Notes under the pieces: generated by a model
The model's database searches: none
Told to the model about the DNA's origin: nothing
What the model saw: only the letters and a program-made list of their open reading frames with translations
Made by a program: the position numbers and the translations under genes
In this document: positions 1 to 13,300 of the stretch, one piece after another
How the letters are laid out: each line of letters opens with the position of its first letter
How positions within the stretch are numbered: position 1 is the stretch's first letter
From: Crotophaga sulcirostris
Lineage: Eukaryota; Chordata; Aves; Cuculiformes; Crotophagidae
Reading direction: 5' to 3'
DNA: 64,000 nt
NCBI GenBank assembly: GCA_013397455.1
Contig: VYZB01000096.1
Coordinates: 381,495-445,494 of the forward strand

Positions 1-1034
1 GACTGCTTAGAGATGTTTTAAATCAGCACCTTCTGTACATTATGCCTCTTTAGATGCTTAAACCAAATCATTAGTTTAATAGAAAATCCACAACAACCAG
101 AACTTGCTACTTAATGTTTATGTTAAAAAGAGTGAATTTATAATGCCACCTTGTTATTAACCTATTCTGTCATAGTTCTAATGGTTAGTGGATTGATTCT
201 CAACTCTTTAGTGCTTAATATGGCAAGGATAAATTTAAAAATATACTTTTTGATTTTACACTCCTTTATTTCAAAACCTGAAAAATAGGTGAAAAGCATT
301 CTGGATAAAGTGATTAAATGGTAAATTTTTTGTACTGACATTTGGTATGTTAGACCTTTGAAGTGGAAATATTAAGAAATGTTTAAAGATACCAATATTT
401 GTAAAGAATATTATCTTGGACACATAGGTACATTTTTTGAATGTAAATGCTTAATTTTCAGCTCTATATTTTAAGAAGTAATTCATTAAGAAGAAATCTG
501 ATAAAAATGCTGTTATTCTGCTTTTTACACAGTGCACGACTGCTGAAGGGAAAGTCAGTATGAGGCAAATGTATTGCACTCCATTCATATGTTCCACATG
601 AACATTGCATGTGATGTGAAAGGCTTTGCCTGAAACAGCATCCAGTTGGATGCAAGCTGGCTCATGTGAGTTTGGTGAAACAAAAAAAACAATGTTGCAG
701 CAAATGGAGGGGGATGTGATGCAAGAGCAGGTGGGAGTTTTAGCTTTAGGAAAGACTTAGCAAGGTTACACAAGCCCTTGAGGTGGCAGGGATATGAAGG
801 CACAGGAGGAGGCTGCAGAGGAACAGCATCCTGGTGTTGCTGAGTTCCAGGTAACACTGAGAAGGAGAGGTTAAAAGATCCGGTTTTGTCATGTTGTGCT
901 TGTGTGGGTGGTGAGACATTCACGAGATGTCAGAGAGCTCCTCTGAGATCTGAATTTGGACAGGGAGAGAAGAGCCCAGAGCAGGGATGCAGGCTTCTAA
1001 ATCATCACCAAGGAGATGGTATTTGAGTGTAGAA

Positions 1035-1167
1035 AAGTGTTCAAGGCCAGGTTGGATGTGGCTTTGAGCAGCCTAATCTAGTGGAAGGTGTCCCTGCCCA
1101 TGGCAGAAGTGTTGGAATGAGATGATCTTTAAGATCCCTTCCAACCCAAACCATTCTATAATTATAT
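1035..1167 (+). repeat. CR1 LINE 3' fragment
   Basis: The text from gtgttcaaggccaggttgga through gatctttaagatcccttcca, ending near attctataattatatgg, is the familiar 3' end of avian CR1 elements in + orientation. It includes a degenerate copy of the terminal ATTCTATG repeat. The copy is heavily 5'-truncated, as is usual for CR1, and encodes nothing. Confidence 0.85.
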
Positions 1168-4100
1168 GGTATTTTACATTATTGAGGTGTTAAGAATAAT
1201 CACTTTTTGGTTCCCTGAATTTGGTAGACTTCTGTTTTTTTGCCACCATTTTTTTGAGTAATTGGTAATAATCCATAAAGTTGGAGCAGCAAATTCAAAG
1301 GACATCTTACGTACCCTGCTTGATGACTGATGAACCTATGCTAGATTTTAAGCAGTGTTTAAACTGACATAGAGGTTTGAGTTGATTTTTTTAAAAAAAA
1401 AACTTATTGTGTCAGCCAAAACTGATGTTCACTTTTAAAAAATACTGTAGTTTGTATGGATTGGTTTGGTAAATCTGAAATATATGTACAGCAGCAATGG
1501 ATGTGTTAGTTTAGAATGTGCACCAGTTGCTTACTTGCTGTTCTTTAACAGGTCTTTAACTCAGCATATCTAGAATATATGCTTAAACTTCTTGTGTTTG
1601 ATCAGAAAATCCTTTTGAGAAGATATGCTCTTTAATGCTTTAGGAAAGGTTAATTTGAAGAGAATTTGGGAGAGTGACTTTATATATGTATGTTTACTCC
1701 TTGTTAACATTGCCTCTCTGTTAAAAAGCAAAACAAAGCTACATTTAGAGGTCTTGTTTCCAGTAATTTAATATTTTATTTTGACTAGTTTTTGAAGATT
1801 TTTTTTCAAGTATGGCTTGCTTTAATTTTTTATCTAGTGGCGTTTTTCATATATTTCCTCTGTTATAAAAGTCCATACTTAGCTTTGCACAGATAAATAT
1901 TTGAAGAGTTGGTTTTCCTTGGCAAAAGAGCCTTAGCTATGCTTTGATATGACACAGTCAGCTATGTGATAGTTTTTGCAGTGAATATGCAAAAGATTGC
2001 ATGTAATCTTTTTTTTTTTTCCTCAAGTGTGCATTATTGTTAAGCCTTCGTGGTTGTCAGTACTTTAATTATATTACCAATGAGATAAAATGACTAATTT
2101 TGGTGAAGACTAAACCGTGTGTACCTAGACATATATGTAGATGTATAATATAAATGTATAATCCTTCTGTGATTTTTCTTTACCTTTTCTGTACATATGT
2201 GTGTGTTACTGCCTACAATAGTGGAATAGATCATTAGTCATATACAGGAACAACTAGGGAAAAGACATTGCACTGCTTCTGGATTCCTCATGTTTTAAAG
2301 CACTGGAGTGTAATACACCTATATGATTCCAGAATTGAAATTTCTCCCTTTTTTATGAACATCCATGCCATGGAAGATTGTGTATCCCAGTTCCAAACCA
2401 AGTTTTTTTTCGATCAGCTTGGTAGGTAGATTACAGAATTCATTGTTAGCAATTCCATTTAATCCATTTTTTTTCTTTCAACTTGTTTCTCTTCCCATTT
2501 TATCTTTTCTCTACTATTGTCTTGGGAATGTTACTGTGCTATAAAATCCTTTCACTTTATGGAAATTCAGTGAGAGCTGAGGATATTAGCAACTCTTGAT
2601 GGTATGCTTTGGGCAATTCTTCATTCGGAAGCCTGCACCAGAGGTCTTTCTGGAATATTTGCCTAAAATGAAATAATTTTATCATCATGACTTGGTCAAT
2701 AGACTCATATAGAACAAGTACTTCCTGTAGTTTGATCTGGTTTAGGATGACTTCAGGATTATTGCAGAACTTTGTGTCTTTAAGAGTGAAACACTTCTGA
2801 TAGTGAATGGCAATGAATGAATGACACAGTGTAAGGGGAAGTTGCAGTATCCAAATTTAAGATTTTTCTATGTTGTAGCAAAGTTGGCTGTTGAGGGCAG
2901 TGCTGTGTTTCCCTTACATTCTAGCTTTTCTTTTCTACCTTGATAAATAGCAGAAAAAGCTTTGATAAAACAATCATGTTGCTATAGTAGACATAATTAT
3001 CATCTTGTTGTGTAAAGATTTCTCAAATTAAAACAGGTTTTAATTTCTGATCTTGCTTGCAGACCAAAAGCACTGTGTTTATCCCTATCAGATCTGTCAC
3101 TTCTTATCCCAGAGAATCCAATTAAGTTGCCGAAGGATGTAGGAGTGAGGTTACTGCTTACTTAAGAAACAAAGATTACATCGAACTTGAACCTTATATC
3201 TTCTACTTTCAGAGGCCCCCTAAAACTGCTGATGGAAAATTTTCATCAGTTGATGAAAATTTGGGGGTTCTTGGCTCATGTCAGTTCACCACCTAGGACT
3301 GGAAAGGTTACAGCTAATCAGTGATTGGTCTTTTATCCCAGCAGAGTACTTTTCTGAGCATACCTAAAATTCCTACCTTAAACAGTCACAGAATTTAATT
3401 TGAATTAGCAAGTTCATTTGCCAGGAAAGAAGATGCTTTGGTTTATCCCAAGAATTAGGTGTTCCTAATCTTTTTAATTTGGAATTAGTTTAATTGTCAT
3501 TAGTTTAATTTTATTAATTACTTTTAATTTTAATTGGAAACTAGGTCTAATGCCTTGTTTTGTTTGAGCTCTCTGAAGCAATATAGGTTGTGCTTACATT
3601 TTTAATCTCAGAAATCAAAACAATAAAATCTAACTAGTCAAGCAGAAATTGTGATTTCATGATACTAGAACTTGTTGCAAGCTGGGTAAGGTAGATACTC
3701 GTTGCTGTTGCAACTCATTCTGGCATGTTCTTGGATAATGTTGCTGCATGGGTAAATAGCCTCCTCTGAGGCAGATACTGATTGCATGACAGTCATCTCA
3801 GACGTTCACAAAACACCATGTCTTGCGTAGAACTGCCACCACTTGCTGCTTGCAAGATACTGCACATGTACAAATTCACCTGTGTGCATATAGTATCCAC
3901 TGTGGGGGATTAACTGGGTTTGGTATCATTTCAAAGATGGCAACCCATGTTTGTGCTGATGCTTATGAAGTCAACATTTCTCAAGCCAGTGCTTCATTTC
4001 TTTCCTTTAGTAATAATGTTTAAGCTCCTATCTTGGAATATTCTTTTGCCTTTGGTTTGTTATCAGGGAGTTGACTCTGTAGGCATCCCTCAAATGAGTT

Positions 4101-5039
4101 ACTCGTCTGCTCAGTTGGTCAAGTTTTCTTTTGAAGGATTTCTTATGTTCCTGCATCTGCCTGCATGCTCCTCAGCTTCACACTCATGGGAAGTTATAAT
4201 TCAGAAATAAAATATTTAATTACTAAAGCCTCAAGTAAAATAGAAGACTAATTTGTTCTACCTGGGGCAAATTTCCACTAGCCCTCTTTACAGGATATTT
4301 TGGCTTCGGTTGATTGGCATGTCTCCACATAAATCAGGAAATACTTGGGGCTTGGTATTCTTGGCAGGTTGGTTTCTAGCTGTTATTGTTCTGTGCCTTT
4401 CTCTCATTTTGGATCTTCAGAATTTACAAAGTCATGTTGACTGCATAGTATGAAGTGAAATTAATATAATTGTATCTATTGATCCATTGACGTGTCTAAA
4501 TAGCATATAAGTATGTGTATGTTTTGTGTACACATAATTAACATGGTTTGTAATGTGTTAGATTATTTGTGCCTATAAAATTTAAATTTGGAGGATAGCA
4601 TTGCTGTAGTTTTTAGCTACTGCTTTAAAAGTTGATTGTAATAATTATACTGGAAAAGTTGTAAACTTCCTTATTGTGACTATCATGAATTATTGTTATT
4701 GTGAATTGTTCATGTTATTCACATGAATATTTACTATTCAGTGTATAATAGCCACTGAACATTATTGCATTTGTAAAACGGCAATCAGTATTCTAAAACA
4801 GAATCTGATTTTGACTTTGTGTCAACACAACAACCTCATAAATGTTGCCGTAGTTCTCTAATTTTATTAGACGTTCTCTATTTATCTTCTTTATAAAGCA
4901 CTACAAATCACTAACCATAAAGCTTACATCCCACGTAGGTGTGTTAAACCTTACTACATACTAGTTTATAGATAGCTATTTGGATTCTTGTGATGAAATG
5001 CTTATGATAACACTTGCCTGCAATGTCTCCTTTCCCATC

Positions 5040-5720
5040 AGATTCATCATCTTGTGCAGCTGTGGGGCTCTTGTCATCTGTTATTTCCCAAGCCACAATT
5101 TCCTCATCAGTTTGTGGCTAAAACCCAAATCTTGATGATCCTTTTCCATCTAGTTCAACATTGATCTTTCATCTTCTGCATTTTTTTAACCAGAAATCTT
5201 TTGCCAAAAACCTGACAAGATTGTACTGGGCGTCATCAACAGCAACATCAGGCTTGATTTCAGTGAGCAAAGATGAAACAGCTGTTTCATTGTCCAGATC
5301 AGCACTCAAGCACTCATAATTTTTTCCAGCTTTGTCTGGCTGTGATAGCCTTGATGTTTTTAACTATATGACTAGTGGTGTAACTTATTATTGTATTTTG
5401 TTGATCTTTTTCTTCAGTGGTTCAGAAATAGATACTGCTTCTTCAAACAGTACTTCCATCCTATTGTCTTTTGTGCTTTCTTGTATTGTCTATGTTCAAT
5501 CTTCAGAAATTTTTGCTTTGCTTTGGCAAGTCAGTGTTCTTGCAATGTTACGTTTGAAATTGCTAAATCATGGCTCAACAGTTGCCTTGTGAAAGGTTGT
5601 ATCAGATAAACTGCTGAATTTTGAAAATAAGTGACGTAATGTGTCTGACAAAAATTTACAAAACTTCAGACTCTCTGTATGCATGTGGGAAGTATTTCTG
5701 TGATGTAAAACGTGTCTTTT
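5040..5720 (-). pseudogene. Degenerate pogo/Tigger-like transposase relic
   Basis: Read on the minus strand, this stretch gives protein-like blocks broken by stops. Near 5604-5530 is FHKATVEP, a stop where a Trp codon is expected (TGA for TGG), then FSNFKRNIARTL. This resembles the CENP-B-type DNA-binding motif of pogo/Tigger transposases (F-K-A-S-x-G-W-F-x-x-F-K-K-R). Near 5320-5200 is NETAVSSLLTEIKPDVAVDD followed by AQYNLVRFLAKDFW, and near 5110-5060 is TDEEIVAWEITDD. Both look like the region after the DDE catalytic core and the acidic C-terminus. Only about 200 bases separate the N- and C-terminal blocks, so the catalytic core seems deleted. Family assignment is by eye; an old processed pseudogene of another gene is possible. 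Confidence 0.4.
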
Positions 5721-7200
5721 CAAAGCCAATGGGTTTTTGGTGGTGGTGGTGTTATGGCTAGAGTACACCAAAGCAGCATGTTATTGTATTCCGGAATGAC
5801 TTTTCAGTACTTTTTGGAGACAAAGCTGATGACTACTTTCAGAAGGAAGAGAAGAGATGAGTTCTGTTTGTCATTGACATTAGTATTTTCCTATTAACTT
5901 TGCATACCATTGTATATTTAAGTTGATTGTTTTCACTGGAGTAGGATTAAATAGTTAATTGTCTTTCTTATTTCAATTTACTTTTATAGTGGAAAATGTT
6001 AAAGGCGTTTGGAAGTAATTCTTCTTCAATTAAATGATTTTTTTCTGTTTGTTTTGGGGTTTTGTGTGTATGCACGTGTTGCACACTGCTTGATTCAGTG
6101 ATCTGTTTTCTATTGGAGAAAATTTACAAGCACATTGCCTGCCTCACACGAGTTTGTTTCCCACAGAGATTCCTAATGCAACGTGTGAGGTTTCTCATTT
6201 CCCCACTATATGGATTACATTTTCGCTCCAATACCAACAAAATTAAATTACACAAAAATTGATTAAGATACATGTAATCCTAATGTCTGATCTTTAGAAA
6301 AAACTTTTGTCATCTTTAAACGATAACCCTCTGCAAAATCAACAGTAGAAATCTGCTTGGGTCAACTGGGATACATCTACAGTTTACATAACAGCTAATG
6401 CCATAGCAAAATGTTAACAGCCAACTGCACAGCAAAACAGAGGATCCAATTTTTATAATGATTTTGTCTTTCCTAGCTCATGTTAGTAAAAAAAAAAAGA
6501 GGCTGTGCTTATTTGTGAACCTCCAGTTCCAGAACCCACGTGGACTGCTGAAACCCCTCACTCTTTTATAATCTTTGAAACAAGGATGAAGACCGTCAAT
6601 CTAGATTTCAGCGCCTTCAGTTATAACAGTGTTGTTTTTTGAGCAGTTTGTCGTTTCTTGATGTGCTTGAAAGACGAAACAACTTAAAAACAGTAATGGT
6701 CAGAATTAAGTTTTATCTTTAATATGTGAGGAACAAATATAATAATGTATAAATAACAATGCATCTTTTCTTTCAGAGTTAAATGAAACTTGATAAATTT
6801 CTTTGGAAAACTTTAAGATCTTCATAACTACCTAAAATTTTCCAGTTTCCATTAAACATTCAGATAATTGTTTTGCTTTGGTCATCATCTAGGTTTATTC
6901 ATGTGTATTTTGATTGACTAACAAGCATAGTACTTTAAGTTCCATCTATTTAATTTTTTGTATTATCATAGAGCTTTGTTTTTCAGGCTAAAAGGACTAA
7001 AATAATTACAATTGTCAGTCTGAATGTAGTGCGCTTACAAGTTTTTTAAAAAATATATCCACTTGAATCATTGTTTCAAGTTGTGTTCTATACGTTTCAA
7101 AGTAAGTAGTTGTAAGACATGCTTCTCATGACAGTGTCATAATACAATATTAACGTATTATGGTTTTGAGTGGTTCACAAGGCACTTCTTTTTCTAGCAG

Positions 7201-7345
7201 TCTGTAGGAACTGTTCCACTTGGTGTGTCAGTAACCCGGAAAAAAGAGGATGAAGCATCAGTTGGAAGTGCACCTTTGGCAAGGCAGCAATCAAATCAAG
7301 CATCTGAGTATGCCAGCAGTCCTGTCAAAACAAAAACAGTAACAG
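7201..7345 (+). CDS. VPS13B: VPS13B exon (about human exon 21)
   Basis: This exon encodes 48 codons plus one base, starting SVGTVPLGVSVTRKKEDEAS and ending ...SPVKTKTVT, then G of a split codon completed by AA in the next exon (Glu). The donor is g|gtatga at 7346. The composition (Lys, Glu, Ser, Gln) suggests a flexible loop of the lipid-transfer rod rather than a beta strand. The acceptor is a tandem NAGNAG (tagcag, 7195-7200). I chose the distal AG, but the proximal one would start the exon at 7198 and add a single Gln with no frame change. Which one is used cannot be settled from the sequence. Confidence 0.92.
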
Positions 7346-10300
7346 GTATGATCACTTAATTGAAAATAGCCATTCTGCCTTTGCAACCTCCATTGCTAAC
7401 ATGTGGCCATGATTGAACAGCATCAGCTGTGTAAACACTGTGGGACAACTTTCAGTTTTAAAGAAATATTCTCCCACAATATTGCAACTTTTTAAATTAA
7501 AAATAATCAAACTTGCAATTTAAAAATACGTTTAATTTTCTTCTCATTTTGTTTGAGATACTTTGAGGCCTGGTATTTTCATGTAACACATTTTCTAAAA
7601 TAAGATAAAGGATATATGCTTTTGATAGAATATTCATTATTTCCAGTGATATTTAATATTGTACTCCATAATTTTATCAGACTTCATACACTGTGATTAT
7701 TTCTTTGATTTCAGTCAGTCTGTTCACATTTCATACATACCAAACTTTAAGCAATTCAAGATTTGTGCATAAACAGTTAAAATTCACTGTTTTCAAAATC
7801 AGTCTCCCATAGAAAATGCATTTGTTGGCAGTTCTGTTTCTGGAGCTCAAGAAATTATTAAGTCGAGGAATATTTTCTGGCCCTTTAACAGTGCTAAAGT
7901 TAAACTTTGTTATCACTAATGAAGATGATATGGGTTTCTGGGATTTTCTTGGCTATTTATTCATCTAGTGCTGTCTGCAAGTAGTAAAGTAACAGATCAT
8001 TCAAAAAAGTGACTATCCAACTGAGACTATCAGTAATCTTTCTGAAATACGCTGAACAAACTCTCTTTTTCTTTGCATTGGTGTTTATTTCCATATAATC
8101 ATTAACTAATTCAAGATGCTGACTGCTGAAAATGAGATTACAATCTTGTCTATTAGTGGTAAGGTTATTTGTTATCTTGAGATTAAAAAGGACTAAATCC
8201 AGAAAATCTGTTTCCTGAATATTATGTGGGTTGCTATGTTGTTATTGCTAGTAAAAAATGTTATAGGTTAATTTCAAAGACTTCTTTCTATTTCCTTTAT
8301 GAACAACCTTTATTTTTACATTTTATCCTTTTTTTGACCATTCATTTGTGAATTTCCTTTATTTTTGCCTGTAATAAATGACTGTACTAAGTATATTCTT
8401 TTAACTATATTTATCATCTGTTCTGCTATATCAGCATCATAAGTTATACGATTTCTTTCTTCTTGAGATTAATTCTACTTGTGCCTGTCAACAAAGCACA
8501 AAGGTGTAGTTCATGGGAGAAACTTCTAGAATTTTGAATATATGATATTCAAAACCAGCTATTTGCATGAGGAGATGCTAATTAGTTTGTGATAATTACC
8601 AGTTTGGAAAAGTAGGCATGTAGTTTGTGGAAGTAGCTTTGTACTTGAGTTTTGATAGTTAGTGTCCCAGTCTGGTACCTGGTCAGCTTGGTAGTCGGTT
8701 TTGATCTTCAGCCTTTGTTATTATTCACCTTGAGTACTATCTTTTCTGCAGTAACGATCACACAAGAATAACCTTCTAAAAGAAAATGTTATTGTTCAAA
8801 CTCTAGAAATGTCATGAATGTCAATTTTTTGGTTTTTTTGGAGGTTTTGTGTGTGTGAATGCAGAAATGCTCAAACGAAACGGTAAATTATAAATAACAT
8901 CTTAAAAGCAAAAGAACAATTTCTATGCATCTCAACTTCTACTTCTTAATTTGAAGTCAATATCAAAAGATGTTTTCCATTACTTAGTACAACACACACG
9001 GCTACAAAATGAAAAGTTCATTTTTAGCTTTCTCTTATGTTAGCTACCACTTACTCTACACATTCAGTTTATAGGTTTCACTTAAATGCTGGACTTTTTG
9101 GGGATTAAGCAGATATTTGGCTTATCTCTAAAACAATTTTGTGGCATAGAGTTTTATACTAATAAATGAAAGGTGAATGTACTATTTTTCTAAAGAGATA
9201 ACTAACACATCTGTCATGTCACAGAAAGGTCTCTGCTGTTACAGTGGTTAGAAAAGGTTGGATGGATGCAAGTGTGAAAAGCAGGATCTCATTCTCCAAG
9301 TTTCAGTGGATCCTTTCTTTCACAATTCATTTATTTACAGCTATATAATGTGCTGGATTATGGTGAGTGAGTGACTAGTTAGTTAAACTAAAAAAAGAGT
9401 GCCTGTGATTATTTTCCTTTTAATTTTTCTGGGCCCTTGCTCCCACAATTTTCCAGTTTATTCCGTTTCTTTTAATTTAACCTGCTTCCTGTCTGAGTTT
9501 TCTTTCATTATTTGTCCCACCTTTTTAAGCCAGGAATACCACACTGATTATAGGTCTAGGACCTTTAATGCTACTTCTATTTATACTAGAAAAGCGTTCT
9601 AGGTAAATGGGCAATGATACTTGTAAGCCTTGTGTTTCTTAAATCTTCAAGGCTCTAGCTACAGATGCCTACATTGATAGCAAGCACATATGCATGGTCT
9701 TTGCAGATTGAAAGAGATGGTATCTTAAAGTCGTGCTATTCAGGTGGTGAATTTGAATTTACCCTTTTCAAATATAGCGTGGTCTCAGTGGTTGCTGCCT
9801 TGAGAACTGCTAGAAAGCAACCTGATATATTAAATGAAAGCAGTTTGTAGTCACAGCTGTAAAATGACTTAAAACATAGATCTTGAGTTCACTTTATTAG
9901 TTAATGGCTGCTGAGACCTTGCCAAAAATGAAGCATGGGAAAAGGGCAAAACTACTATTTATATGGTAACTGTCTATGAAAATGCAAAGTTTCCTGTTCT
10001 TAAGTCTTAAATTGTAGTTATTTATAAATCCTCTAAACCATAGAGTTTTCAAAACCAAAGATAATGGAATAGATGGTTTGAATTTGTACAATGTGGCTGT
10101 GAACAAGCAAGGTGCTAAAGAAAGAATATATATATAAAAAAATTACCCCAATTCCACTATCCACCCACTTCCCCTCCCATTCGTACCAATTCAGCAGTTG
10201 CCTGTTAGTTCATTGAAAAGTGATTTGCAGAGCCATAGCCAGGCATCAAAGTATGGCGCTTATGTCTGGATAGTAGCAGAATGATTGCTCTAAGTGTGTG

Positions 10301-13300
10301 TGTGTTCATATATATGTATAGTGTATGTAGCATACCTATACAGGAAGATATTATGGGCTACAGTAGATGGATTGGGCAGTCTTGGAAAGCTGTCCTATGC
10401 ACACTACTGAATAATAATTAAAACCGAAGTGTCTGTTTTCATACATTCAAGATGGGTGCTCATTCATTACTAAAATAACTTGTACATCTAATTCATATTG
10501 TTATTAAATGATCATAATTTTTTTCACTTTGAAGAATATAACATTTTCCATGCTTAAATATGAAATTGGGGTGTGTGGGGTTCCCTACTTAACTACCTCC
10601 TAGTGAGGTATTTTTGTAGCCATTACAGTGAAATTTAATTTCACCAACATCTACTCTGACACCCAATATTTAGCGGTGCTTGGACGTAACCATGCTGTCC
10701 CAGAAACAAATTTGATACATTTTTGTGAGGTGTAATGCAGTGACTATAGCATCTAATTTTTCAGTAATAGCAGAAAATACTCCTCAGTATGAGGAACACT
10801 TTTAATGAAAGAAGCTACCTTAGAGAAACTGGAAAGGTTATTAGGTTTTTTTTCTTACTCAGAATCATGAAAGTTGACATTTCTTATAGCTACAGGATAG
10901 GTAGGTAAGTGGAATTTGATGTATCATCTAAGAAGGCATGAGTATCTCAACTGGAGTAGGCCCCATAGCCTCTTATAAAAGCACTTGAATACAAAATGCC
11001 CTATCCCATAACTGAAAGTCCACTTTTCACATAATATTTTGCTGCTGCCTGTTATGTAACAGCCAGGTATTTGGTCGTGGTACAGGGGTAACTGCCTTTC
11101 AACCATGACATGAGTGGACATGAGGGCGTATGCTAGCTTTCATCATTAGTCTAGTGCTTGTGACCAGAGTTTGCTTGATTTTCTTGTCTGGTCGACAGAT
11201 TGTACGGACATTTGCAAAAGAGAATTGAAAAACGGTGGGTTTTAGACAGCTCTTTTCCATAGACCAGGTTGATCAGGTCTACAGTTCAGAGAGTGCACTG
11301 GTCATTTAATTCCACTGCAATTTCAGTATTACCATAGCGTATCAGTCTCAAGGTGAAAACTGAAAAGAGAAACCAACATTGGATCTTTCTACAGGAAGCA
11401 TATATGTGGTGTTTAGGAGTATGTGCATATGGAGAGAAAGATAAGAAGTGAAATCATTTCAGTTTGGAAAAATCTGTTACTCAGTGTTCTGGAACATTGA
11501 TATTTTGATCTGTGGCACTATTATTCTTACAGAGAAATAACTGAAGAGTTTTAAAGTTTCATAAGTACTAAGCTACACCTAGTCTACTACTTGTTTGTAT
11601 TTTAAGGAGATGGAGGATGGTGTCATTACAATAAAGTTTGAAATGCCATCCCCAATGTCCTTCCTGTTCTCTGTCCTGTGTAAATTGTCTGGTTTCTAAT
11701 ATGGACGGAGCTCCTGTTGCCAATTTCTACCTTCTTTACCCTGCTTACTTATTTTCCCGAAACTTGTGGAAGCATAATATCTTTAAAATATTGATCCTGT
11801 TAAATTTCATTTATACTGACCACCAAATGCAAAAGGACTTGGAGGAGAAGCATGCATACCTATAGAGTATAGGATTGCATAAGCCTTCTTTCTATAGGAA
11901 ACTAGGCAAGGAAAGATCCCCACCTTTCCTTTCAATTACTTCCTAACATTTGATAGTGCATTATAAGTCAAGCATTGGTTAATACCATAATTAGAACTTA
12001 GTGGTAGTTAGGGGGTAGTGTTAGTAATTCAATTTTGAAATCTTTAATCAAGTAATTACTAAAATTCCTTCCAAGTTTATACAGAAGGTATTTCTGAACC
12101 ACTATTAAATACTTCTCCATATAAGTGGAGAAAAGCTTTAAATGTAGACATATCTCTATTTCATTTAGACCAACTGATTCTGCGTTAATGTTTTTACTTT
12201 CGTTTTTTGAAACTTTCTGTTGAGTTCACTGTGTCAGAACATGACCTGTACCTAGCAAAACTGTATGCGGTTACAGATTGTTTTTTTTTTCCCTAACGTA
12301 CAACTAGAATGCTGAACTAGATTCCTGCAAAAATGAGCTGTTGGAATTCCGAAACTGTAAAATGGGAGAGAAGTGTGGCTGGTGAGAAATCAATGAATTC
12401 TCTGAAGTATTTGAATTAGTAGGTCCCTATTTCTGCTCAATGAACTGAATGATTATCGTTTATTCATGCCTGCTATGAAATGTATGACTATTTGGGAAGA
12501 TTAATGAAAGTAAATGCTAAATAGTCTAAGTAAAATATAGTAATTTAGATCTGACACGTATTTACCTAGGGTGCCTGAAAATACTAGTATTTTAAAGTTT
12601 TTATAAATGGGTTTAGTTCTTGGTAGAATTATGTAAAAGGAAGGTCTCCAGGCACTGATGATTTAGAGTAACTTTTAAATGGCTGCGCAGTCACATACCT
12701 TTATTGAAAATTAATTATTGTGAGTTTTCATAACTGGTAAGACGATTGACTGCTGTATTATGAAGGTGTGATTTCTTCAGTTCATTGTGTGGATTTCAAA
12801 CATTAGTAACACAAAGTCAGTGTGGTATATCAAACGTACTTTGCATATGGGGAAATTAAAAATTGAGAATGAAAGCATATGTTTATTTTTAGATTATATT
12901 TAGAAGACTAAGGAACTTTAATTGTATTTTTAAAAAGGCAGAATATTAGGCAAAATTCCTCCTGTGTTTACCAGAAAAGTTCTTGCAAAGCCAAAGGCTG
13001 AGATTCTTGCTTTATAATATTAAATTTATTTGGAGTAGTAAGAAATACTGAGATAAATTCAGGCATGGACTTTAGATATGAACACACATACAACACACTT
13101 TTGTAATTACTACTATAGTAGCTCAGTTTTGCCTGTGAAAGGCTGTTGTTGATTTGTACAAAAGTGTCATTCCTTTTTTATTTTTATTCCCATAACTAAA
13201 TAGGCATTTTTTGCCAGAAATAATGCAGCAATTGTTAAGAATTTAGTGGGAGAAAATGCTGACCATCACCATTGCTTAGCCAACCTCCACTTTCACACAG

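Larger units (their letters stand above)
1..7200 (+). other. Intron (3' part) upstream of the first exon
   Basis: This is the 3' part of an intron whose donor lies outside the window. It holds a CR1 tail near 1035-1167, a GC-richer stretch at about 690-960 that I cannot identify, a degenerate antisense transposase relic at about 5040-5720 and a short GGT run near 5739-5751. Short open frames at 3823-4453 show no codon bias or recognisable motif, and I do not call them genes. No exon of VPS13B was recognised here. The rest appears to be plain AT-rich intron. Confidence 0.8.

Noticed and set aside
585..923. A 112-codon minus-strand open frame rich in Pro and His
   Set aside because: No domain or signal is recognisable; it sits in a GC-richer intronic patch next to a CR1 tail.
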